Source of the DNA: Cladochytrium replicatum
Taxonomy: Eukaryota; Chytridiomycota; Chytridiomycetes; Cladochytriales; Cladochytriaceae
NCBI GenBank assembly: GCA_025526935.1
Contig: JAHLKD010000054.1
Coordinates: 186,001 to 250,000, forward strand
Direction: 5' to 3'
Length of the DNA stretch: 64,000 nucleotides
Part shown: in pieces, positions 45,572-57,482 of the stretch
Layout of the letters: each line of letters begins with the position of its first letter
Position numbering within the stretch: position 1 is the first letter of the stretch
Translations under genes and position numbers: made by a program
Notes under the pieces: model-generated
Seen by the model: only the letters and a program-made list of their open reading frames with translations
Databases searched by the model: none
Told to the model about the DNA's origin: nothing

Positions 45572-45992
45572 CCGTTCGTATGTTTTTTCCAGACTTTTAA
45601 ATACCTAAAACATGTGGATCTATTTGTTGCACTCCACAACGCCCAACCGCCTACATTCTGTGCATGATCATGTTGTTTAAACAAGATGCAACAACTGTCT
45701 TCGTGGTGCCTTTCTTGGAAATTTAAGCCAACGAAATCCTGTTCAGATATGGTCGGGGGACTGTTCAGTCACTGAAGGTTACGACCCGGTTCAGATCAGC
45801 ATTGACTCAACTCGGATGCAGGCAATAAAGGACTGGGAAAAGACAAAGCACTGACGAAAACACCAAGTAAACGCGAGCGGGCAAATACTGAACTTGATGC
45901 TCTTAACAACACCAGACAAGCAAAAGCGAGTGGCAAACACTAAACTTTGCATATGCTCTTAAACAACATCAAACAAGCAAAAACCTGCATCA

Positions 45993-47298
45993 TCATTGCT
46001 TTTCCTTCTTGTCCAGCATCGTTCCAAAAATGGGAATCAGCTGCTGTGCGATTGTGAAGCTGAAAATCAACTTTGGGCCGACAACTGGAACGGATGATTA
46101 TTAGCGACACAGTCTCTCTTTTTACCCTCGTGCAGCGAGTTACCTAGAATTTTGGGGAGAAGACCCTTGAAGAATGCTCCGAAACCTTCTTGTCTAACCA
46201 TTTTCATAACGATTGCCGTCCCGCTTTCTACTTGATCCTTTGCCTTCGCCTGTATTCTAGTTTTCACAACATCCAGCTTTGAAACATCATTAATGAGGCG
46301 AGTTGAAAATCTCGAAAAATTTGGCATTTCATCCATACCGGAGCAGCCACAGTGATACTAGCGACCGAGCCAGCGATCGAAGCGCAAAAGTTTTGGAAGA
46401 AAGTGGCCTTGCCATAGTCTTCCAGTTTAAAAATGTACTCTTTCGTGAAAGCCGACCCTCCGAAAAGCGCAAAAGATCCGGGGGCGTTACGGGCTGCTGT
46501 CCAAGTGGCACCTCTAAATCCGACAATGAATGACCGCCAATCGAACAGAACACCACGATCTATCCGAACTAATACCTGTACAGTCCGAACCCTTCCTGGT
46601 AAATAATCTGGAAGAGATTCTTCCCCGCAAGAGATTGAGGGTTGGTCTGCTTCTTAATTTTAAGCACGTCCATGGGCAGCAGAACAATCTCTCCAATTCC
46701 AATGAAGCTAAGAAGGAGCATTATGATCAAAGAAATGTTCCAACGAAATCGAGGCCATGGAAATCACCTTCCTGCTGTTGCCTGCATCATCGGCTTTGCG
46801 CGACGTTCACCAAACGCCTGCTTGAATGTATCGCTGTGCTCTGCCTTAAGGTATTCATTGACAAAGGGTTGTCCTCCAAACTTATAGACTCGCTGTGCAA
46901 CTTTGTATCCGGCAGCAAAACCAAGCCCGGGGAAGAGAGAAAAGTATTTCGCAAGGTTCCCTTTGTTTGCTGCGTCCTGTAATTTTTTGTCAGCTGTAAA
47001 CTGTCCTGAATGCATTGACTTGGTGTGATCCATACCTTGAACACGACTGTGTTCAACACCGACATGCCCTCGTTGAAAGAGTTTCCGCCGCCAAACATCT
47101 TCTGCTGGTTGTACATCAGCCGCTAAACCGAATCACATAGGATCAGACTCGATGTTGTTTAAATGTGGATTATGTAAGAAGCACCTTTGCAACTGTGTCG
47201 ATGGGGTGGAATACGATCAACTCAAGAATGCCCGACGAAGCTGAGCCTAGCACGAGTGCTGGTCCCGATGCTCTTTCTCTTCCAGCGATGGGTGCCAT
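45993..47298 (-). CDS. GGC1: mitochondrial GTP/GDP carrier
   Basis: Mitochondrial carrier family protein of the Ggc1 group, which exchanges GTP for GDP across the inner membrane and affects mitochondrial iron. Reassembled exons give MAPIAGRERASGP, then LVLGSASSGILELIVFHPID, then TVAK|RLMYNQQKM, the block FPGLGFAAGYKVAQRVYKFGGQPFVNEYL, SLIGIGEIVLLPMDVLKIK, then WTAARNAPGSFALFGG and SIAGSVASITVAAP|LDVVKTRIQ, and LPKIL|VVGPKLIFSFTIAQQLIPIFG, ending LDKKEKQ. The three P.D..K/R signatures (HPIDTVAK, LPMDVLKIK, APLDVVKTR) are all there; the third is split by an intron exactly after its Pro. FPGLGFA.YKV.QRVYK.GGQPF is specific to this carrier type. Confidence 0.93.
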
Positions 47299-47457
47299 GT
47301 CAGCGAGTCTCGGTTTGTTGCTGTCGGCAAAAAGAAGTCGAGCTGATTTGCTGATTTGCTGATTTCCACTTCACTGACACGTGTTCTGTGATGCTGTGGC
47401 TTGATAGCAACTCGTTGCTAGAAATCTTTGATATCTCTATTGTTATTTCTATAATCC

Positions 47458-50400
47458 TCATCCAATCGTTTTCCTCCTCCCCTTCGGTGTTTTCTTCTTC
47501 ACCGAGGCCGGATCTCCTGACGACTTTCGGCAGCTCGCGATTGGCGTTGGCCCATCTACTGAACTCCGCTTCCGCTTCAGTGATTTCCGTGGCGTCTCCT
47601 CATAATCTCCTGATTGCACCTCGTCAGTCGCGATCGCGATTTCCGTAGGACTCGCAAGAACTTGCTCGTCCTCAAGCTCCCATCCTTCCGCCGATCCATC
47701 TGCCATTGTTAGTTCCTGGAACTATGCTCAAGTTTATTTTTGTCCAGGTTTATGTTGTAACTACTCCTAATACCTTGATGCATTGAGCACGAAATCCGTC
47801 CTCTGACGTTGCTCCAAAGTAAAGTTGTTCCCAAGAGATCACAACGTTCACTCCCGAGGCCCGAACGGCAGGCTTCTCGCCCGATCGGGAGCTGGAATCA
47901 CTGGGCACATATGATGAGCAGCGCCTGTTCGAATTAGTCGTTATTTTCTGATTTCCTGGATATCCATCGACGTTGACTTACTGTTCGGACAGACCATACA
48001 ATGTTCTCAGATGTGCCTTGAGTAAAAGCAGCATAGACATACACATGGCAGTTTGTCCCGCATTCACCCATGTTGCTTCATCTTGTCCTACAAGCCAAAA
48101 GCGATTAGTATAAAAATAGAAGTACCAAACATTCCTGACATACCCGAGAGCGCATCAATTTGTTGCAAGCACGTTTCCCCAGTGACTGAAAGTATTCTCA
48201 AACAGTGGTGAATGATAAACAAGACTTCTTCCTGACTCTTGTAGTTGAAAGTCGCCAAATTCTCTGCAACAAATCGTGCAAAATCGACGTTGACCTCACT
48301 CTGGTGTTTCCCATTTTCGGGCAAATCTGCATCCAATACTTTAAGCAGTCCCAGCAGAAGCTCATTCCGGCGCATTCTTTTGGTTTGCACTAAAGAGTGC
48401 AGGTACGAAAGCAAGGCATCGGGATAGGTTGTGACCGTTCCGTCTTCCATGGTTTCAGATGTAAATCGATAACCTAAGCAAACGATGAGTCTAAGGGATT
48501 CCAACATTAACCCTCTGCGCGTCACCTAATATCGGTGTCGACTCCGGTTCCGCGTATCGCATCTGAACTTGAAATTGATAAGAAAGACGGACACTCTCGG
48601 CATTCTTCATGTGAATGAAACTCGAGTGTTTATCAGCCAATTTCTTGTGTGCTTGGGATGCTCGATCCCGCAACTTGCGGTCTGTACAGGTTTCCATCGC
48701 GACGAGAGCTGGAACGCACTATATCCAAGTTCCAGACTTAATAAATTATATATAAAACGAATGTTTTGCTAGCTGACCTCGACGGGGTGAACGAGACTTT
48801 GGTCGAGAATAAGAAGCATTGCTTCGAACGCCATTTGACGGAGCTGGGCATCCGGATGTAGCACGCACCGCAAAATATCACCGAGGTATTGGTTCACTAG
48901 CGCCGGTGTAACCGCCGCATCCTTCATCTCTTCCGCGTTCCCGATGAGCACCTTCAAGTCGATTGTTCTTCCATTGCTATTCTCCTCAGATCCACTCTTT
49001 CCACCCTTCATTCCATTCACTTCTTGAGCAGCTTTGCCTTCCGTCTGTCTCATAAGAAGTTGATCCCTCTGCAAGAATTCGAGGATCACTTTGATCATAT
49101 CGACTTTCAACTGCAACGAGTCGCCAGTGAAAACAGCCGACATGAGATGGCGGGATCGTTCTTCAATCAGAAGGCGGGGATAAGCAACGAAAAGGTGGCC
49201 AAGTGATGACAACGCTATCGGTTTGATCTCCTTGTACGACTTCTCGCCCGAAAAGAACAACCCCAAACTCCAAAGTAGCTTCAAAATCGGACCAATATCC
49301 TTGGCAGCTCTACTTTCACGGAACGAAGGAGAAATCATGGCCAGTTGATCTACAACAAAGCCGAGCTCGGATGTATTCTGCTGGTCGAGATGGTTTCGGA
49401 TTTTGTCAAAGTCGATATACCTCCCGATCAGCGAGATAATCATCAGACACCGACCCGTTCGAACAATCGCTACGGTAGGCACGTTTTCCCCTTTCGAAAC
49501 TGCCACCTCCGTTCGCAAAACATAATCGATGCACGATTTGAAGCTTTTGACGACCCTTGTGAAGCGGTTTGTCGCGAGAGCGATCGTGCACAGGCACTCC
49601 ACGGAAGCGGTGACTGCCGGAAGCGGCGCACTGGAGAAAACCTTCACGAGATCTGTTTCCAGCTCGTCAAACAATTTAGCGTGCGGGTTCTGAAGAAGTG
49701 GGACCAGTCGGCGAATGATCGTTGCGGAGTGGACCAGAATCTTAATATCCAATGCAACAAGTCGAGATTCTTCTTGCGTTGCATTGGCTGCTGCCTGACA
49801 AATCTGCACGTACGGTTGCAGAAAGACGAGCTGATGGATAAAAAGTCCTGGGAGACACCGACTGATGTGCGCCAGAACAGAAATGTAGTCGTGGACCAAT
49901 GAGCGTGCCGAAACCGAGTCTCCAGCATCCTCGAGAGTAAACACCTCTTCGACCAACGCTTGAACTAGCAACCCGCACACTTTGATCAAAGCGGAACGCT
50001 GGAATTTCGTGGCTATCTCAACACATCTTTGCAGAACATCACCCAGAAGTTCGGGTGTTGCTTTTGCTTTTGCGTTTGCAACAGCAAAGAGAATAGCTCG
50101 AGTGCGAACTTCTGCCTGGGCTACAACACTGAGCTGCGACCAAGATGCTTCGGTAGGCGCAGCGGCTTTCGCTTGCTCATTAATCGGTGAATCGGCGGTC
50201 GCGGATAATCCAGATATGTGGCGGAAGGTGCCGAACCACAATTCCATAATTGATTTGGTTGCAAGGTCCTATCAGCAAATTTACTCTTAGACAGTTTTCA
50301 AGAATGCATGCGAGAAATCATACCTTCACAGTGGTTTCATCATCAGTCGTTCTTACCAGAATTCTCCACGCAATGTCGCCCAACTTCTCTCGAACCTTTG

Positions 50401-53400
50401 ACCCCTCCGCAAGGATCTCATTCGTGCTCGATGACCACAGTAAAGTTAAATAAATATCCTTCAATAACTTAATTATTCTCTTCCTAACACTCGTTCCGAC
50501 ATCCTGCACGTTGGTTTCGATTAGCCAAACGTAATGTGATACGAATCTCACATACCAAAACACGTTCAACGAGCGACCCGTAATACTCCTCAAGCAACTC
50601 CATCCCACCGTTAACCACGTACTTTCCAATCAGTTCGATCGCGGCATCGCGAACTGTTGTGCTTGGATCAAGCATTCTCTCTCCGATAACCTTCCGTACA
50701 TGCAACGCGCGCAAAAACACTTCCCGGTTCGGATCTACTACGACAACCTCTTGAAGTGCTTTCAAAGCTTTTGTTCGAAGTGAGACAACGTCGGAAGAAA
50801 GACTGGACAAGATTTTGCTGACGAATGCGTCGCAAGAAGCAAAGAGCGCTCCCTGCCTTCGGCTCAGCGTTTCTGCGCAGCGGCTGATTGTTGGTCGAAA
50901 GTCTAACGCGGTAGCAGCAGTCGGGAGATCAAAAGAAGTACCCGATTCCAAACTTGACCTGTGCCATAATCAGCTTGTGTATTCCGTAATCAACAGAAAA
51001 CAACATTACCGGCTCTCCGGGGTCACAAGAATCCACTCGCAGCAGTTCATCAGTATATCTCTGAGGGGTTGTTGGAGATCATTCTCGCTGGACGCGGCAA
51101 ATGCCGTCATGTACGTCGCAAACTTAATGACCCATTCACTCAAGTAAAACAGACGAGCATTCTGATTAAAGAGGGAATGATAAGGCTCTGGAGAAACACG
51201 ATGAATCAGACCGACTCACGTCATTGGCACAATCTTCTTCCCGTCCGACGTCCAACCAGTGAGCAATTGTGCGCTGAATCATCCAGATATCCTCGAACTG
51301 AGCTGGAGAGGATTGGCTGTTCGGCTCGTTGATGTGAGAAAGTTCGGGAGGAAGATAAGTAGACTGTGGCCGTGAAGCTTTGAATGGTTGTCGCATTTTC
51401 GAGCAAATTTGCCCCAGCCATTCAAGTGCCATCCCTCGACTGCTGTTATCTCTTTTTGAATCTTCAAGGTATTGGATCTGGGAACAGTTTAATGAGAAAA
51501 GTGTCGCAAAGTTTATCGATAATTAGTTGTTCCCTACCATGACGCGGGAGTATATCAAGCATATCACTTCCGCGGCGGGCCACTCAGGCTCATTAAGAAC
51601 CAGAAGTACGTCATCCAAAAATTGGTCAAGAACCGCTCTGTATTCCAGCTCTGTCGTGGCGCCCTGTCCACGCTTTCTTGAGTTCACTTTTGAACTTGGA
51701 TCGCTGGTACATTTGCTCAGCAGATATTGCAAAACATATCCCGCAGACCCGGCTGCAGAATCTGCAACGCTTTTGCACGCCTGTACAAACTGGAGAACGC
51801 TCAAGTATTGAACATAACTCTTTGGCCGGGACGTACTGTTTCTATAGCTTTTGAGTCGGCCAATTTTTGTGGACTTGACTCCCCCGATCTTGAAGCCTCT
51901 CTTTCAATGGTAACGTCTCCAGGATCCTGTTCCGAGGAATTGAGATGCATCTTAACATCTCGAGCAGCTGACAGCAATGATTTGGATGACGAAACTGACT
52001 GGACGAGCTGCAGTATAAGGGCAGTGACCATCTGAATTGACCTGCCGTCAACCAGCCTGAACAGCGACGCCATAAGAAATTTGAAAATGTGAAGATAAGA
52101 AAGTCAAAATACCTGTAGTACTTCTTATTCCGCTTGTTTGTGGGAAGCTTTATCAAGCTGGTCAAGATCTCGTCAAGAATGAAGTTTCGATGGTTCGAAT
52201 GCCGGCAGAATATCTTAATACAGTGATTAGGACAATTAAGATCTGCGATATTTCTTACTTACTAGCCGGAGGAGATTCATACAGCGGTACTGGATTTTGC
52301 TGATGCCCATAGTTTCAGCCAATGGTGGCATTTCAACAAAGAATGTTGACAAGGCAAGATATGAGACCTACAAATATTGATGAGAGCCAGAAATCCACGA
52401 GCGTGTCTACTTACAGAGATCACATTGTCTTCTGTGAGCTTCTCCGCATCTAACCAGATGTACAGTTTTCCAAACACCTGGCAGAGTAGATCGGAAAGAT
52501 GTTGAAGCTGTTTCTTCGTTGAAATCGAGCTCAGAAAATCCTTCTTCGTTTGTAATGTTGGATCTTCGGTATCTAGATGCGTGGGCTTTCAGCAAGCTGC
52601 TTTCGAGATTCTTGATGTCCTCACCTTCGTCGCTTGCCGCAATTTCTATCGAAGCCAAGATAAACCGGTCCAGAACGCATTTCGCGGAATCAATGCAGCT
52701 TAAAGTCATACTCTCGGTATGTACCTTGAAAATGTAACGTCAGTCGCCTTTACCTTTTTATATGTAGAAATTAAGGCACACCTTTGCAGATGTCGAATCG
52801 GACTTATCTCTCATGGTCAGTTGACTAGTTGTAATAATCAGACCGAGAGCCAACTCGCAAGCTTCCATGCCAGCAACGGCTCGATTAATGGCTACATCAA
52901 AACGAGTCTGGAGCTCTGCTTTCGAGTGATGGTCTTCGTTATCGGGAACCTCGTTGTTATCATCGGCCTCTTGTCGCCGCTTCTGCTTCGAAATCCCAGC
53001 ATCCAACGCGACACACGCCTGCACCGGTTGCTCGCAAAGCTTCACGACTCGGCGGAGCGTCGCGAATGCTACCTCCCAGGTTGAGGCTTGTTGATCATCT
53101 TCGTCTTCCACAAGGGCATCCAGCACTGCGTGCCAACTATCATTCGGCACTCGGCCCACAAGTTTGTTCAACTTCTTAAGGGTATCGATCGACAACATTC
53201 TTGAAGTAACGTCCGAAAAGAATTTTGTCCCAGATTCTTCACCATCGTCGATCGTGTTATCGCAATGGATCAACTCCTGGACAAAATGGGCGAGCTTCGC
53301 CGAGGCTAAATAGGACTGTTGATATATAAAAAAAAATATGATCTGTAATTGTCCCACACCTTCGTTGACAGCCCGAGCTGCAGGCTTCACTCGCTTTATA

Positions 53401-54892
53401 TATCCGGTGGTTGATAAAATCTCCAGCTTCCTCAACGAAGGCGATTCTGTCGTGTGTAGTGGAGTAGTTGGCACCATCTTTTCGGTAGCAGGTGTTGATC
53501 TTTTGCGTTTCGCAGAAGTTGGCTGGTCTGTTTTAAATGATTAGCTCATGTGCATCCACTTAATTCTCTAGTACCAGTGAGATCTTTTTGCATGTTTGAC
53601 TCCTCAGGAACGGTTGTCGTCGAGAACTGTTCGACAGATCCATCCAGGTCGACCCGCTTCCTTTTCTCACAAGGGGTCGACAAAGTCCCTTCCACCATTC
53701 CAGGAGAAGCTGCCATCCTCGGCTCATTTACTCCGCGAAGGTTCGCACTCGCTGTGCTTAAAATAGGTTGACCTAAGTAATCATGAGCAATGGTTCACTT
53801 CTAGGGGAGGTTAGTATCAACCTTTCACATCAGGTCCCGGAGTGACCAACAGGAAGCAAGGATTTTTCGCCTGGATGTCTTCAAGGACCAGCTCCGAGAG
53901 TCTGCCGTCTGCGACGCAGGAAATGCCATTCGTAGCGCTACCGTTCCCGCCAAGTTCACTCACTGGGCTCTTGAACCGGCTGCATTCAAGCTCAATCAAA
54001 CTCGTTCGTTTCGGGGCAATAAATGAACTTACAGGTACGAAGTATCCACCTCGCGCAATAAACCACTGATATGAGAGAAAACTTCTTTAGCAACAACCTC
54101 ATTGTTTGGATCGGAGTCCTCCCCGCTGATCAACTTTGATAACCAATCTTCCATCCCACTTTCATCTGTCGGATCAACATTGGGCTCTTCATTTGACATC
54201 TGAGGAAGAAGAATCTCCACTAAAACGAGCCTAAAGTCAGCACTGATGATTTTCCATGGTATAATCACCCCACCATCAGAAATCGGAGCAAGTGACGCGA
54301 AAGCGGTCGTTTCAATGATAGAGAATAATTCAGCGGTTCCAAACATTTGTTTTTCTGTGACATTGCCTCCATTGTTTGGTGGGTTGTTGTATTTCGGGCA
54401 TGACTGCATGCGTTGGTTGTCATCTGATGTCTTCGCTTCAGTTCCAGTCGTCATGGTCTGGCCAAATGACGTTACAGACAATTGAAGAAGTGCATGATCT
54501 GTTGCACCGCCAGCAAGACTCGGAGTTCGGAACGACGGCGACATGTTGTTCGGTGCTCTTTGATGCGGCGTGGCAAATAAAGTGCTGGAGCCTTGTGTTA
54601 TTGGTGAAGCAGAAGCCATGCCAGAGATAGGCGTGACAGGTAAACCGTATGGGTACGCTGCGGGTTGCGGACCCGGAATGTTAAACACAGAGTCGTTGAC
54701 AGGCGGGGAGAAATGCATAAAGCCGGCACCAGTGGTGTGGTGGTCAAAGTTCGACACTTGATATTGACTAGAATGGATCGGCCGGTGCAGCGGAGATTGC
54801 ATGGCTGACCACTGTTGAGACTTGTTTCCAGCACTGAGCTGAGACTGCACTGGGGTCATTGTAAAATCAAGTGGAAGTACGAACGCCGTCAA
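47458..54892 (-). CDS. SCC2: sister-chromatid cohesion protein 2, cohesin loader (SCC2/NIPBL/Mis4)
   Basis: Long multi-exon HEAT-repeat protein that with Scc4 loads cohesin on chromosomes. The N-terminal exon (54892 to about 54030) is Ser/Pro/Gln-rich and disordered, with SGEDSDPNNEVVAKEVF near its end. The identifying part is the HEAT core: VSLRTKALKALQEVV...DP then LDPSTTVRDAAIELIGKYV near 50590-50760, followed by DVGTSVRKRIIKLLKDIYL (50450-50510) and DLATKSIMELWFGTF (50215-50260), matching NIPBL blocks VR..A..L.G and SVRKRVIKILRDIC...SLWF. A nearly 500-codon exon covers 48769-50247. The C-terminus is basic (KSLKRKRS, KKKTPKGRRKT) and stops at 47458. Introns between 50.9 and 54.0 kb were inferred from frame changes. 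The gene begins about 500 bp from the GH3 stop. Confidence 0.85.
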
Positions 54893-55065
54893 GAGATAGA
54901 TGGTCTGGCTGACAGAGAGCAGGCACGAGCAGGATGGGGTCAGACGTTGAATTGAATTGATTGGGTCTGGACAATCAACTTCCTAAACGAGCAGATGAAA
55001 TTTTGACAGGACACCATAAATTTAAAATCAGTGTTTTAGCAACACTCGTTGTAGACCATCATCAT

Positions 55066-57403
55066 TTAGCCGCTCGCATACTTGTTAGTGCGATAATCTA
55101 CAATCCGACCACCCCAGTTCAACCCGAATCCAAAGTCATACACGTGTCCTGTGTCATCCAAGTGCGGTTTCATATCACGGGGAACATCCTCCATCTGCTC
55201 CTCCACGCTCTCCATATTTGCCGGCATCTGTAGTGGAAGCAATCCAGATGGCTCGCTAACTCCGCATAAGGTATCCCAGATCGCCTGCTCTTGAACTCCA
55301 AAATGAACCAAGATCGCATCAGCCGCAGACTCGAATTCTGCAACGACTGTTGGATTGCTAAGCTTGAAGGTCACAATAACTGGGCGCGTTCCCATCTTCG
55401 ATCTAGTCTCCAAAACCGCATCAAGATCCGACTCGTTAATGACGGATACTGTCTTTCCCAAATAAGTGCGATTGAAGACGTCTTTACTGCGTGGATCACC
55501 CGCCATCGACTTTGATCGGCCCTTAACTGCAGTATACGGACGGTACTGCAAGCTGATGGGGATGTATCCAGTTCCTCCTGAAATAACATCATACTCGCTG
55601 TATCCGTACGTGGTCATCGGACTCTCAATGCAAACCAGAGCAAAGTCGGCATCCTCGGGTGTTGTGACAAGCTCCAGATTGTACTTTGTGATTATCTCCC
55701 CACTCATCGGGAGTTTTCGACTTTCTGGAACAGGTTCCCCAATCCAGCTATTGTGCGCAGGACGATATCGTTCAGGGATATAAACCTTCTTTCCCTTTTG
55801 AGATGTTGAGATCGGAAGCAAGTTGTTGCGATTCTTGAGGAGCACAATAGACTTGAGCTGGGCTTTATAGCCCTCCTCCATGTATTCCGCACATCCGACA
55901 AGCTCTTGAGATTTGATAGGATCGAGATACGGATTTTCGAACAGCCCCAGCCGGAACATGCCGCGAAGCAATCGTACAGCTGACGTTTCGAATTTCTTTC
56001 GCATGTATTCTTCGCCGTGTCTATTTACGCCAATCTGGTAAGCTTCCATCACCGGTCCTACAATACATGTTCAATTGAAGCCCCACATGCAATCACAAAT
56101 CATTCGTACCTGCTTGATTGTTCCCGCCAAATTGATCCACTCCAGCCGAAATTATCATGTAGTGTCTCTCAGCAACAGAAAATCCTTCTTCAACTCCCCA
56201 GCAACGGCCACCAGGGCCAAGCTTTGTAATATCATCGGGCTCATCATCTGTAATCGCCCAATCCGTGCACACCACGCCGTCGTAGCCGAACTCTCCTCGC
56301 AGAAGATCTTGAATAATGTAGGTCGAGTAACTGTTCGCAACGTTTTTATGGTTTTTGGTGTCTTGATCGAACGAGATTGTGTAGTAGGGCATGATTGCCC
56401 CCGAACACCCGGTCGGACCGCTCAATTTGAACGCACCTTCGGTGAAAGGCAAGAGATGCTGCCTGAAACGATCCCCAGGGTAAACTGCATACTTTCCAAA
56501 TCCGAAATGAGCATCTCTGCCTGCTTCCCCAGACCCACCACCTGGCCAATGTTTCGCCATTGCGACAACACTGTCATAACCCCATCCTTCTGCCGTTTGG
56601 CGATCTTTATCTAAGGTCGTTTGAAACCCATCAATAACAGCACGCGCGAGGTCCGTTGCAAGAGCAGTGTCCTCGCCGAATGTCCCTTCAAATCGCATCC
56701 ATCTGGGATCGGTGCTGAGATCGATTTGAGGCGACAATGAAGTCGCGATACCCAGCGCCCGATACTCTTTTGCAGCGATAGACCCGTACTTTCCCGCGAC
56801 TGTTGGATCAAATGTTGCAGCAATTCCCAGCGTTTCTGGCCACATTGAAATATCTCCACCAGATCCAACGGAGTATTCTTTGGTTGATTCTGCTGTATGT
56901 CTGGGATCTGTGCTGATGTTGACAGGAATACCCATTCGAGACTTTTCCGCAAGGCCCTGCAGCTTGTTGTTCCATTCCGCTGAAATCGCGCTCGTCTCCA
57001 CACGAACCACCAGCACGTGTCGAAGGTGGTCTTTTGATAGGAATTCCACTTGCTGATCAGTCAGGTCGCTCGGCTCTGCCTGCCCAGCTTTGCGAGCTTC
57101 TTCGTAGGGAAGACCTTTGTATGTCGAAGGCGCCCAGCCCAGAGGTGCCGGGACCGCCTGGTGGTTGCTATAAAGCATCAAACCAGCGATTTCCTCAACC
57201 GAAAGGCGACTGGCCAGGTCCACTGCACGATCCTGGGCAGAAAGTCTCCAGTCCTCGTATGGCAGCAATTCCCCAGCTTTGCTCAAATTCTTGAACAGCT
57301 TTCCATCAAGCTCAATCAGCGTAACTCCACTTTCCGCTGTGTATCCCAGGACAGGACCGTTCCCATCTGGTTGCTTCATGTATTGAATCGCCGGCCCACC
57401 CAT
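55066..57403 (-). CDS. GH3 family beta-glycosidase, bacterial-like
   Basis: Glycoside hydrolase family 3 protein, 761 residues from two exons (56110-57403 and 55066-56057; intron GTACGAATG...ATTGTAG). Seen: PYEDWRLSAQDRAVDLASRLS, EIAGLMLYS, GIPVNISTDPRH, GIATSLSPQIDLSTDPRW, FEGTFGEDTAL, WGYDSVVAMAKHWPGGG, GYDGVVCTDWAITDD with the nucleophile Asp, then the GH3 C-terminal domain (SIVLLKNRNNLLPI, DADFALVCIESP) and a closing FGFGLNWGG. The KHWPGGG...EAGRD and YAVYPGD blocks resemble enzymes of Firmicutes/Bacteroidetes more than the secreted fungal beta-glucosidases. No signal peptide (starts MGGPAIQYMK), so probably intracellular. Substrate (beta-glucoside or xyloside) not decidable here. Confidence 0.88.
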
Positions 57404-57482
57404 GTTTTGTTTGAAAATTTATCGCTGCAGATCTGCAACTTTTAGGGGGACAGATTGCGCCACAGACTTGCGGACTTCAGAC
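57404..57482. promoter_or_regulatory. 79-bp divergent promoter between GH3 and helicase genes
   Basis: The GH3 start (57403, minus) and the helicase start (57483, plus) are separated by 79 bp, so both promoters and 5' UTRs must share or overlap this stretch and neighbouring coding sequence. No TATA box is visible. Confidence 0.6.
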
